From JBEIFW01 sp046081125 (GTDB lineage: Bacteria; Actinomycetota; Acidimicrobiia; Acidimicrobiales; Ilumatobacteraceae), in NCBI GenBank assembly GCA_046081125.1, contig JBJTVH010000054.1:1-64000 (forward strand): a stretch of 64,000 nt of DNA, written 5' to 3'. The position numbers and the translations under genes were made by a program. Shown here in pieces: positions 57,210 to 64,000 of this stretch. Numbering within the stretch: the first letter of the stretch is position 1; each line of letters begins with the position of its first letter. The notes beneath the pieces were generated by a model. That model did not search any database. It had not been told where the DNA came from and was given only the letters and a program-made list of their open reading frames with translations.

Positions 57210-57606
57210 GCGGCGCCCACCAGCCGGCCACCTCGGGAGCGAATCGCTTCGAGTACGCCTGCATGAGTTCGGATGCGTCGGCCGGCATCTCCTGATGCTC
57301 GGTCGGCATCAGCGGTGACGCCGACCCGATGGGGTCCACCCACTCGAGGCGGAGCCCGGCGAGCACCTCACCGAGCGCCGGCGACGCGCTCTCGTGGTGA
57401 TCGCTCGTCTGGTGCTCCATGAAGCCGACGAAATCGTCGAAACTCAGCAGCGTGTAGTAGGTGCCCGGGTCCGCCCCTCGCCAGTACTCGTACCGGCGGA
57501 CGTTGGCCTCGTGCTCGTGCGTCGAGCGGTACAGCTCGGTGGCGATCTCCTCGAACCGAGCCTCGGAGCCGGGCTTCACACGGAGATGGGCAAGGATCGT
57601 GGCCAT
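57196..57606 (-). CDS. Antibiotic biosynthesis monooxygenase (ABM) domain protein
   Basis: 136 residues from an ATG at 57606. ILAHLRVKPGSEARFEEIATELYRSTHEHE is the ABM-domain start, YEYWRGADPGTYYTLLSFDDFVGFMEHQTSDHHE carries the conserved Tyr-Trp and His, and the C-terminal RFAPEVAGWWAPL follows. The fold is a ferredoxin-like dimer used by small oxygenases and heme-degrading IsdG/MhuD relatives, though the Asn/Trp/His set of the latter is not complete here. It is 77 bases downstream of a DtxR-family gene on the same strand, and could belong to an iron or oxygen response. No further function can be assigned. Confidence 0.85.
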   Translation of the reverse strand: MATILAHLRVKPGSEARFEEIATELYRSTHEHEANVRRYEYWRGADPGTYYTLLSFDDFVGFMEHQTSDHHESASPALGEVLAGLRLEWVDPIGSASPLMPTEHQEMPADASELMQAYSKRFAPEVAGWWAPLRTR

Positions 57607-57683
57607 CGCCCCACGGTAGCGACCCGAACGACGCCACTCGGGCGCCACCCCTCGGACGCAACCCTGCGACCGACGATCCGACG

Positions 57684-58337
57684 TCAGCGGGTCACGAGGA
57701 TCCGGGCCGACGCGAACGAACCGATGCCGACCCGGACGCCGTCGATCTCGACCGTGACCGTCCCGTCCGGTGACGTCGCGGTGACCTGCCCGGACCGCCC
57801 CGGCCGGATCGAAGCGTCCTCCAGGAACTCGAGCATCCCGGGGTCGAGTTCGAGCTCCTCGGGAATGCGGGCGACGGTGAACTCGCCGCCGACCGAGATC
57901 ACCGCCAGAGGCGTCGCATCAGGAGCTTCATACGTGGATCCGGGAATCGGGTTGCCGTGTGGGCACGTCGTCGGCTGGCCCAGGACACGGTTCATCGCGA
58001 CCTCGACGGCGTCGGACATGACGTGTTCCCACTTGCCCGCCTCGCGGTGCGCATCCGCCCAGGGCAGGCCGAGCACGTCGGTGAGGAACCGCTCCGCCAG
58101 CCGGTGCCGGCGCACGACCACCTCGGCGAGTGCACGCCCCTGGTCGGTGAGCCGGATCGTGCGATCGATCGCCACCAGGCCGTTCAGCTCCATCCGCTTC
58201 ACCATCTCCGACACCGCCGGCCGAGAAACCCCGAGCCGCTCGGCGATCCGAGCCTGGATGACGGCGACATCATCCTCCTGGAGCCCGAAGATGCACTCGC
58301 AGTACTCCTCGAATGCCGGATGCCACTCCACGCCCAT
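57684..58337 (-). CDS. DtxR/MntR-family metal-dependent transcriptional regulator
   Basis: A 217-residue regulator. The winged helix is VIQARIAERLGVSRPAVSEMVKRMELNGLVAID, then the dimer and metal domain RHRLAERFLTDVLGLPWADAHREAGKWEHVMSDAVE, and a C-terminal SH3/FeoA-like domain (SGQVTATSPDGTVTVEIDGVRVGIG). The Cys that ligates metal in DtxR (EACRWEH) is Gly here (EAGKWEH), while the N-terminus has EEYCECIF with two Cys near the first metal ligand. So metal preference may differ from DtxR/IdeR. It is divergent from the LLM gene, 129 bases apart. CPHGNPIP, shared by many family members, is present. Confidence 0.92.
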   Translation of the reverse strand: MGVEWHPAFEEYCECIFGLQEDDVAVIQARIAERLGVSRPAVSEMVKRMELNGLVAIDRTIRLTDQGRALAEVVVRRHRLAERFLTDVLGLPWADAHREAGKWEHVMSDAVEVAMNRVLGQPTTCPHGNPIPGSTYEAPDATPLAVISVGGEFTVARIPEELELDPGMLEFLEDASIRPGRSGQVTATSPDGTVTVEIDGVRVGIGSFASARILVTR

Positions 58338-58466
58338 CGACCGATCCTACCGGCCGACCCGAGCGGCGAGCCGACCGTGCGAGCAACCCACGCAGTGTGC
58401 GCCAATTCCGTGTCAACCGTCACCGCTGACCGCACCGCCGAGCCCACCGCGCTCTACCGTCTCGTC

Positions 58467-59222
58467 GTGCCCCGTTTTCGGGTCGGCGTTCAACTCCACC
58501 CGCAAGCCACTACCGCCACCGCCCTCCAGGGCGCATGGCAAGCCGCCGACGGCATCGGCGCGGATTCGATCTGGGTGTGGGATCACTTCTTCCCGCTTTA
58601 CGGCGACCCCAACGAGAGCCATTTCGAATGCTGGAGCCTGCTCGCCGCCATGGCGGTGACAACCCGTCGGGCCCGGTTCGGGGCGATGGTGTCCTGCATC
58701 GGTTACCGCAACCCCGACCTGCTCACGGACATGGCCCGCACCATCGACCATCTCTCGGGTGGCCGGCTCGTGCTGGGGCTCGGCGCCGGCTGGTTCGCGC
58801 GCGACTACGAGGCGTACGGCTACGACTTCGGCTCGGCGGGCAGCCGCCTCGACTCCCTCGAGCAGGGCCTCGAGCGGATCCGTCAACGGATCCCCAAGCT
58901 GAACCCGCCGCCGGCGGGCGGGTTGCCCATCCTGATCGGCGGTGGCGGCGAGCGCCGAACGCTCAAGCTCGTGGCCCAACACGCACAGCTCTGGAACGGG
59001 ATCGGCGAGCCCGAGGTGCTTCGGCGCAAGAACGCCGTCATTGACGCCTGGTGCGAAGAGCTCGGGCGTGACCCGGACGAGATCGAGCGCACGGCGCTGG
59101 TGCCACCCGACGCCGAACCCGAGCCCTACCTCGACGCCGGCATCACGCACCTGATCGTCATGACCGGTTCCCCGTTCGACCTCGCTCCCGTGCAACGGTT
59201 GCTCGACCTCGCCGGGAGCTGA
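58467..59222 (+). CDS. Luciferase-like monooxygenase (LLM), F420-dependent type
   Basis: A 251-residue TIM-barrel oxidoreductase. RVGVQLHPQATTATALQGAWQAADGIGADSIWVWDHFFPLYG is the N-terminal core with the IWVWDHF motif. AAMAVTTRRARFGAMVSCIGYRNPDLLTDMARTIDHLSGGRLVLGLGAGWFARDYEAYG follows, and PILIGGGGERRTLKLVAQHA the phosphate-binding loop. It is shorter than most relatives (280-340) because the C-terminal part after the loop is trimmed. Start at the GTG at 58467 is chosen because homology begins there; a GTG at 58415 is possible. cofC in this window supplies a link to F420. Confidence 0.88.
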   Translation: MPRFRVGVQLHPQATTATALQGAWQAADGIGADSIWVWDHFFPLYGDPNESHFECWSLLAAMAVTTRRARFGAMVSCIGYRNPDLLTDMARTIDHLSGGRLVLGLGAGWFARDYEAYGYDFGSAGSRLDSLEQGLERIRQRIPKLNPPPAGGLPILIGGGGERRTLKLVAQHAQLWNGIGEPEVLRRKNAVIDAWCEELGRDPDEIERTALVPPDAEPEPYLDAGITHLIVMTGSPFDLAPVQRLLDLAGS

Positions 59223-59270
59223 GTCGACCCGGTTGCGAGCTTCCGCCGCACGGCGGGCGGCGCACCCCCG

Positions 59271-59540
59271 TTGGCCGTGGACGCCTCCGTCGATCTCGCC
59301 TATCGGGCGCAACTCGTCCGCTTGCTGGCACGTCGGATCGATCAGTCGCTGGTGCGGAAGGTCCCGCTGCTCGTCGGCGACGACACGTGGCGAGGCCCGC
59401 TGGCGGTGACCGTGCAGGATCGCCTCTTCGATGTCCAGGTCCGCCTCGATCACACCCTCGGCCAGCTCTATGACGTGGCCCGATCCCTCGAAGCCGCAGC
59501 TGCGGCCGCAGCCGTTCGGGAAGCGGGCGGCATCCGGTGA
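59271..59540 (+). CDS. WXG100-like small helical protein
   Basis: An 89-residue protein from a TTG at 59271 (a GTG at 59277 is an alternative). It is largely two amphipathic helices: DLAYRAQLVRLLARRIDQSL, then a turn with DDTWRGPLAV, then a long second helix VTVQDRLFDVQVRLDHTLGQLYDVARSLEAAAAAAAV. The Trp-x-Gly turn and hairpin length fit WXG100 (ESAT-6-like) proteins. These are secreted by type VII systems, usually in pairs or with a large partner. The stop overlaps the start of the next gene by 4 bases (GTGA). No type VII secretion machinery is in the window. Confidence 0.6.
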   Translation: MAVDASVDLAYRAQLVRLLARRIDQSLVRKVPLLVGDDTWRGPLAVTVQDRLFDVQVRLDHTLGQLYDVARSLEAAAAAAAVREAGGIR

Positions 59541-61285
59541 CCACCGGCTTCCTCGGGTTCGATCCGGAGCGGCTCGACGCGCTGTTGCGCCTGCTCGACA
59601 ACGTCGGTGTCGAGGCGGAGCGTTGGCGCAGCATCGAACCGGCCGGGGAGATCGCAGTGGGGCACCTGCGCACCGGCATCGCCAACCTGCTCGAGCTGCG
59701 CCGAGACATCCGCCGGGTCCTGAGGAGCGGGGTTCTCGAGCGGACCTTTCCCGTGGCGCTGCTCGCACCCGTTCCGGGCCTTGCCCTCCCCCGGCGCTGG
59801 CAGGTCGCCACGATGGCGCCCCGTACGCCGAGCGACCTCGTGGCGCGCGCCGAGATCCTCCTCGTCGAGATCCTCGCTCGCCTCTCCCCGGCGGGGCTCC
59901 GCAGCTCGTGGCAGGACCTGGTCGAGCCCCTCCGATCGATCGCGGCGGGCAACGACGACGCCGCCACCGCCGTGATCGGCGGCCTGGGACCCGACGGCCT
60001 CGCCTTCCTGCTGGAGCGGCTCCACACCGCCGATCTCCCGGGTGCGGAGCTCCTGCCCGATGGGGGGACCCGGGCGGTGGCGCACGCCGTCGCCGTGCTG
60101 CTCGGCCGCCACCTGTCCCGGACCGGCACCGACGCGGCACCCTGGGATGCCGCATTGGCGGCGCTTCCTGGGCATGTAATCGCCCGGGTCGTGTCCTCGG
60201 CGGAGCTCCCCGACACCACGCTTGCTCGGCTCACCCGCACGCTGTTCGAACGTCCAGCGGCGACGGGAGCCGTGATCGGAGGGGAGGGGCCCACGGACAT
60301 CGACCGTACGGCCGAAGCCCTCTCCCGACGACCGGCAGCGGCGCGAGCAGTTCTTGGCTCCCTCGACACCGCTGCGCGCTGGCGACTCCTCGCCGAGCCA
60401 ACCCACGGGGGTATCCCGGCGCTCCTTCGCACGCTCGCCGACCGGGGACCTTCCGCCGCGCCCGCAGCCGCCCGCGCCCTGCCGCTGTGGATCGACACGG
60501 TACGAGCGGCGCCCGAGGCCCCCCGGGAGGACAACCGCGCCGCCCTCGGCGACGTGTTCGGAGCATGGATCGACGAGCTGGTCGGGTCCACCATCGGGGT
60601 CGGGAGCTGGCCGGCGCGATCGAGCGCCGAGCTCCACGAAGCGCTGTCGCTCGTTGCCCGGTCGGCCAAGGGCGCAAACGCGCTCACCGCTTGGCTGACG
60701 GCGATCACGCTCGAGGTCGGCCAACGCGGGATCGCCGTCGCCGAGTCCGTCGCTCCCGAATGGGCTTCGGCTCTGCGGCTCGCCGGCCTTGCCGCCGAGC
60801 ACGTCACGAGTGCGGTCGTCGCAGGCCGCACCGCCTGGGCAGCGGCTCGGGCCGAGGAGCGAGCGACGCTGGTCTGGCTGATCGAGGAGGTCGTCGCGCA
60901 TCCGATCCATGCGGTCACGGCACCGGCGCGCGCCGTCCCGGGCGTGTCGATGGCCGTCGGATGGTTGGGTGACCGCAGCGTCGAATGGCTGTCGTCCCGT
61001 CTCGCCGGGGGACTCGGTGCTGCCCCGGCCGACGAGCCCGCTCGCGTCCGTGCCGAGGTGGAGAGCGAACGGGAGGTGGCCCATCTGGTGCTCGTGTCCG
61101 TCGTGCTCGCAGCTGCCGGCGCGCCCGCAGCACTGCGCACCGCCGTGCGTTCGGCGCCCAGCCGGACGGAGGTGGCGGCCATCGCACACCGCTGGCGAGA
61201 CGATCCGTCGGCGATTCGAGCCCTCGCCGCGCTCGACCACTACCTGGCCGGCTGGGCGAGTTGCGATCGTCGCATCTGCCGTTGA
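59537..61285 (+). CDS. Large helical partner of the WXG100-like protein, possible type VII effector
   Basis: 582 residues from a GTG coupled to the preceding gene. The N-terminus GFLGFDPERLDALLRLLDNVGVEAERW resembles the helical start of actinobacterial proteins that dimerise with WXG100 partners. The rest is Ala/Leu/Arg-rich and helical, with repeated phrases such as ALLGRHLSRTG, LARLTRTLFERPAATGAVIGGEG and a hydrophobic stretch (LVLVSVVLAAAGAPAAL) near the C-terminus. No catalytic toxin motif is recognised. It could be a secreted effector, scaffold or cell-envelope protein. There is no immunity-like gene immediately after; a lipoprotein gene starts 44 bases later. Confidence 0.6.
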   Translation: MTTGFLGFDPERLDALLRLLDNVGVEAERWRSIEPAGEIAVGHLRTGIANLLELRRDIRRVLRSGVLERTFPVALLAPVPGLALPRRWQVATMAPRTPSDLVARAEILLVEILARLSPAGLRSSWQDLVEPLRSIAAGNDDAATAVIGGLGPDGLAFLLERLHTADLPGAELLPDGGTRAVAHAVAVLLGRHLSRTGTDAAPWDAALAALPGHVIARVVSSAELPDTTLARLTRTLFERPAATGAVIGGEGPTDIDRTAEALSRRPAAARAVLGSLDTAARWRLLAEPTHGGIPALLRTLADRGPSAAPAAARALPLWIDTVRAAPEAPREDNRAALGDVFGAWIDELVGSTIGVGSWPARSSAELHEALSLVARSAKGANALTAWLTAITLEVGQRGIAVAESVAPEWASALRLAGLAAEHVTSAVVAGRTAWAAARAEERATLVWLIEEVVAHPIHAVTAPARAVPGVSMAVGWLGDRSVEWLSSRLAGGLGAAPADEPARVRAEVESEREVAHLVLVSVVLAAAGAPAALRTAVRSAPSRTEVAAIAHRWRDDPSAIRALAALDHYLAGWASCDRRICR

Positions 61286-61329
61286 ACCCCCGGGCGCGCG
61301 TAATCGACCACCCTGCGTACACTCCGGGG

Positions 61330-61872
61330 GTGCCTCCCCGTGTCGCGAGCCTTCTCGGCCCCGTGCTGCTCGCCCTCGCCGTGACCGCATGCAGCTCCTC
61401 GGGGACTGGCGTCGGGTCCACGACCACGCGCTCGGACCGGCCGGCGACCACGCTCGGCAGCGGCCCAACGGCGGCGACCGGGCCGACCGACGCGGAGACC
61501 GCCAACCCGCTCGGGGATCTCCTGGGTCGGCTGAACGACACCGAACGCGCCTGCATCACCCGGGAGTCGGGCGGATCGATCGACGTGGCAGACGCGACGG
61601 GATTCGAGAACGTGTTCGCTGCGCTCGTCTCGTGCCGCCCCGCCGCGATGTTGCAGGACATGGCTGACTCCGCCCAGGCACAGGCCAGCCTCGAACCGAA
61701 GCAGGCGACCTGTGCGACGAATGCGATGCTCGACCTGCTGGCGCGGAACCGTGCACTGATCGCCCGGATGGCGAACGGCGCCAACCTCGGCGAGGAAGTC
61801 CGGGTGCAGCTCCTCACCCCCCTGCAAACCTGCGGCCTGTCGGCGGCACAGATCGAGTCGCTCACCGCCTGA
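61330..61872 (+). CDS. Hypothetical lipoprotein
   Basis: A 180-residue protein from a GTG at 61330. The signal peptide PPRVASLLGPVLLALAVTAC ends in a lipobox with Cys21, followed by a Ser/Thr/Gly/Ala-rich linker of about 35 residues. The folded part has Cys residues spaced as in small exported helical proteins: ERACITRESGG, ALVSCRPAAMLQDM, KQATCATNAMLDLLAR and LQTCGLSAAQIESLTA, allowing two disulphides. I recognise no family. It lies between the type VII-like pair and the asparaginase on the same strand. Confidence 0.75.
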   Translation: MPPRVASLLGPVLLALAVTACSSSGTGVGSTTTRSDRPATTLGSGPTAATGPTDAETANPLGDLLGRLNDTERACITRESGGSIDVADATGFENVFAALVSCRPAAMLQDMADSAQAQASLEPKQATCATNAMLDLLARNRALIARMANGANLGEEVRVQLLTPLQTCGLSAAQIESLTA

Positions 61873-61893
61873 GGTCCGGCGGAGAACCCGGTG

Positions 61894-62817
61894 ATGGACG
61901 AGGTCGACCCGGTACTCGTCGAGGTGGTGCGCTCTCGCTTCGTCGAGAGCCGGCACCGAGGTGCCCTCGCGATGGTCGACGCGTCGGGCCGGACGCTGCT
62001 CGCGCTCGGGGACGTCGACGCCGAGATCCTCCCCCGCTCGGCACTCAAGCCGTTGCAGGCGTTACCGCTCGTGACGAGCGGCGCCGCCGACGAGTTCGAT
62101 CTCGAAGATCGCCATCTCGCCGTCGCCATGGGTTCGCACACCGGCCGGCCCGAGCACCGGGCCGCCGTGCGCGAACTGCTCGACGCCGCCCGGGTTCCCG
62201 AGACAGCGCTCGCGTGCGGCACCCAACCGGGCCGCGACGACCCGTTGGGCACCAACTGCTCTGGGAAGCATGCTGCCTTCCTGGCCATCGCCCGCCGGAT
62301 GGAAGCGCCGACCGACGGGTATCTGTCGCTTGATCACCCGGTGCAGGTCGCGGTGCGGTCGGCGATCGAGGGGTGCTGCGGTTCCTCCTGCGGGGGGCCC
62401 GCACTCGACGGTTGTTCGGCTCCGGCCTGGCGCGTGCCGCTGCGCGCCCTCGCGACCGCCTACGCGCGCTTAGCCGCCGACGCCGGGCCGTCGGCTCGGT
62501 TGTTCGACGCCGGCATCGCCGAACCGTGGGCCCTCGCCGGTGACGGCACGTTCGTCACGTCGGTGACACAGGCAGCCGACGGGCGGGCGCTGGTGAAGTC
62601 AGGGGCCGAGGGGGTCCTGGCGGCAGGGATCCGACCTGAGGGCATCGGCATCGTCGTCAAGATCGCCGATGGTGCCGCCCGGGCGGCCGAGGTCGCGCTC
62701 GCCACCGTCCTCGGTCGGGTGCTGCCCGGACTGGATCTCGCGGCGTTCACCCGACCGCCCGTGCACCGCTTCACGGGCGAGGTCGTCGGCGTCGTGCGGC
62801 CGAGCCTGCTGCTCTGA
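61894..62817 (+). CDS. Type III (Rhizobium-type) L-asparaginase
   Basis: A 307-residue asparaginase II of PF06089 type, from an ATG at 61894 (a GTG precedes it directly). Landmarks are HRGALAMVDASGRTLLALGD, ILPRSALKPLQALPLV with the Ser-x-x-Lys, AVAMGSHTGRPEHRAAV, GTNCSGKHAAFLA with the conserved Cys, and PALDGCSAPAWRVPL. The family hydrolyses L-asparagine to aspartate and ammonia, independent of the two classical asparaginase classes. Its active site uses Ser and Lys with zinc held by Cys. In the usual DGCGxP the second Gly is Ser here, which is conservative. A TauD-like gene follows after 50 bases. Confidence 0.93.
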   Translation: MDEVDPVLVEVVRSRFVESRHRGALAMVDASGRTLLALGDVDAEILPRSALKPLQALPLVTSGAADEFDLEDRHLAVAMGSHTGRPEHRAAVRELLDAARVPETALACGTQPGRDDPLGTNCSGKHAAFLAIARRMEAPTDGYLSLDHPVQVAVRSAIEGCCGSSCGGPALDGCSAPAWRVPLRALATAYARLAADAGPSARLFDAGIAEPWALAGDGTFVTSVTQAADGRALVKSGAEGVLAAGIRPEGIGIVVKIADGAARAAEVALATVLGRVLPGLDLAAFTRPPVHRFTGEVVGVVRPSLLL

Positions 62818-62867
62818 GCTGCAGCGGCCTGGCCCGAACCGCCCCGCCGGGATGGGACGATGAGGGC

Positions 62868-63734
62868 ATGCACGCGACACGTCTCGCCGTCACGCCCACC
62901 GCCGGTGCTCTCGGGGCCGAGATCACCGGGATCGATTGCACCCGGCCGCTCGACCCCGAGCAGGTGGCTGCGCTGCGCGCGGCACTCGACCGCCATCTCG
63001 TGGTGTTCCTGCCTGACCAGCCGCTCACCCTCGACCACCTCGAGCGGCTCACCGACGAACTCGGCGGTCGAGACGTCACCCCCTACGTGCGGGCCGTGGA
63101 AGGACGCCCCTACGTCATCCGCGTGATCAAGGAAGCACACGACGAGTTGAACTTCGCGAACGCCTGGCACACGGATCTGTCGTACCTGCCCGAACCTCCC
63201 TCGTACACGCTGCTGCACGCCTGGGACGTGCCCGACGCCGGCGGCGACACGGTGTGGACCAACCAGCAACTCGCCTACGACACGCTGTCGCGCGGGCTGC
63301 GCGCCACCCTCGACGGTCTCGACGCCGTGCACTCGGCGGGCCCGGCGTACGGCACGGGCGGCTACCTGGACAAGGTGGCCGACAAGACGTCGATGGCGAT
63401 CGAGCCGTCGCCGGAGGCCTACGGAACCCAGGTCCACCCGGTCGTCACCGCGCATCCTTCCAGCGGGCGATCGGCGCTGTACGTGAACCCGACCTACACC
63501 CAGCGCTTCGAGGGGTGGACCGCCGCCGAGTCCCAGCCGTTGCTCGACGTCGTTCATCGCCATGCGACCAATCCGAACTTCACCTGCCGGTTGCGGTGGC
63601 GGCGTCACACCCTTGCGATCTGGGACAACCGCGCCACGATGCACAACGCGCTCAACGACTACCGAGGGGTCCGGCGAGAGATGTTCCGGACCTCGGTGCA
63701 CGGCTCGGCACCGATGGCTGCCCGGGCGCGCTGA
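62868..63734 (+). CDS. TauD/TfdA-family 2-oxoglutarate/Fe(II) dioxygenase
   Basis: A 288-residue nonheme oxygenase. The metal pair is WHTDLSYLPEPPSY (His101, Asp103) and the distal His is in DNRATMHNALNDY. TLLHAWDVPDAGGDTVWTNQ is the family core after the HxD, and the Arg needed to bind 2-oxoglutarate is in YRGVRREMFRTSV. Members hydroxylate taurine, alkylsulfonates, aryloxyacids or sulfate esters, releasing sulfite or the alcohol. A sulfatase elsewhere in the window hints at sulfur scavenging, but the two are not linked. The protein starts at ATG 62868 with the usual N-terminal AGALGAEITGID. Confidence 0.94.
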   Translation: MHATRLAVTPTAGALGAEITGIDCTRPLDPEQVAALRAALDRHLVVFLPDQPLTLDHLERLTDELGGRDVTPYVRAVEGRPYVIRVIKEAHDELNFANAWHTDLSYLPEPPSYTLLHAWDVPDAGGDTVWTNQQLAYDTLSRGLRATLDGLDAVHSAGPAYGTGGYLDKVADKTSMAIEPSPEAYGTQVHPVVTAHPSSGRSALYVNPTYTQRFEGWTAAESQPLLDVVHRHATNPNFTCRLRWRRHTLAIWDNRATMHNALNDYRGVRREMFRTSVHGSAPMAARAR

Positions 63735-63846
63735 GCGACGAACCGGCAAGGCTCGGTCGAGGACCCGGCAAGGACCGGGCACGGTCCATCAGGCTGACGG
63801 GTGAACGGTCCGATGCGTGGGGTGCTGCCCGTGCACCCCACTCGTC

Positions 63847-64000
63847 ATGGACCGACCGACCCGCCCCCGCATCCGTGTCGACCACCGGCGGTCGGTGCGC
63901 GCCGGCCTTGCGATCACGGTGGCGATCCTGGCCAGCAGCTGCACCCCGGAATCGGTTCGAGCCTCGAGTGGCGGGGCCACCGGCGCGACCGGACGAGCGA
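63847..64000 (+). CDS. Lipoprotein, N-terminal fragment (cut by window end)
   Basis: An ATG at 63847 opens a frame that runs off the window after 51 codons. The N-terminus is basic (Arg-rich, RPTRPRIRVDHRRSVRAG), followed by a hydrophobic core LAITVAILASSC with a lipobox at Cys32 and then a Ser/Gly/Ala-rich linker. This is a typical bacterial lipoprotein start, but the family cannot be seen. The gap from the TauD gene (112 bases) contains two copies of CCGGCAAGG and no clear promoter. Confidence 0.65.
   Translation, partial: MDRPTRPRIRVDHRRSVRAGLAITVAILASSCTPESVRASSGGATGATGRA

Noticed and set aside
63735..63846. Repeat element from the two CCGGCAAGG copies
   Set aside because: Only two 9-base copies in GC-rich DNA; could be chance.

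Overview
The window is GC-rich, densely packed DNA from an actinomycete-type bacterium. Lineage markers are a WhiB protein with its four cysteines, the PafB/PafC WYL pair, a 28-residue bL37-like ribosomal protein, CofC plus two luciferase-like (F420-type) oxidoreductases, GTG starts and many 1-4 bp start/stop overlaps. The mix of P450s, CoA enzymes and nonheme oxygenases, with no mycolate or sporulation genes, suggests an environmental acidimicrobial lineage; that placement is inference.

Layout. 1-8.4 kb: a cut-off methyltransferase, a MaoC hydratase divergent from a long acyl-CoA dehydrogenase (possible ethylmalonyl-CoA pathway pair), a HAD/secreted/TetR/hypothetical/gpsA run, then cofC coupled to a PIG-L deacetylase, a strong terminator and a small protein made only of Ala, Lys and Pro. 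8.4-16.5 kb: two hairpins, DUF429, HIT, a LarA-like protein, a complete polar amino-acid ABC transporter, PIN-PhoH, WhiB and a DEDDh exonuclease. 16.5-22.8 kb: a minus-strand run of a TIM-barrel protein, APH-like kinase, P450, 3-hydroxyacyl-CoA dehydrogenase, B12-binding subunit, pafB and pafC. 22.9-29.8 kb: an SDR, then two tandem P450s coupled to a membrane protein with a PLC-like domain.

29.8-33.3 kb is the most notable part. A five-gene operon (LLM oxidoreductase, DUF427, class III CoA transferase, two carboxymuconolactone-decarboxylase/AhpD-like proteins) ends in a gene whose reading frame is interrupted by one TGA exactly where the second Cys of the redox CxxC motif belongs. The frame continues into the rest of the domain, and a stem-loop meeting the bacterial SECIS rules follows the TGA. 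I read this as a selenoprotein with a CxxU active site, paired with a paralogue that has lost both cysteines.

33.3-39.1 kb: a coupled small membrane protein/VOC/prolyl oligopeptidase set, bL37, ychF, a small unrecognised gene, a perfect palindrome and four copies of an 8-bp box at exact 23-bp spacing, then a DUF4143-type AAA protein. 39.2-47.9 kb: a long, largely coupled minus-strand operon with two related sugar nucleotidyltransferases, a cupin, HAD phosphatase, GDPD-like protein and glycosyltransferase, divergent from a WavE-like protein; this looks like surface-glycan assembly. 47.9-57.2 kb: a PEP-utilising-type protein without its ATP-grasp domain, sulfatase, SRPBCC, serine hydrolase, VOC, hydroxyacid dehydrogenase, amidohydrolase, Fur-family regulator and quinone reductase-like protein. 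57.2-64 kb: an ABM protein, DtxR-family regulator, second LLM protein, a WXG100-like/large partner pair, two lipoproteins (one cut by the window end), asparaginase and a TauD-family dioxygenase.

I saw no tRNA, rRNA, CRISPR array, intact transposase or prophage.
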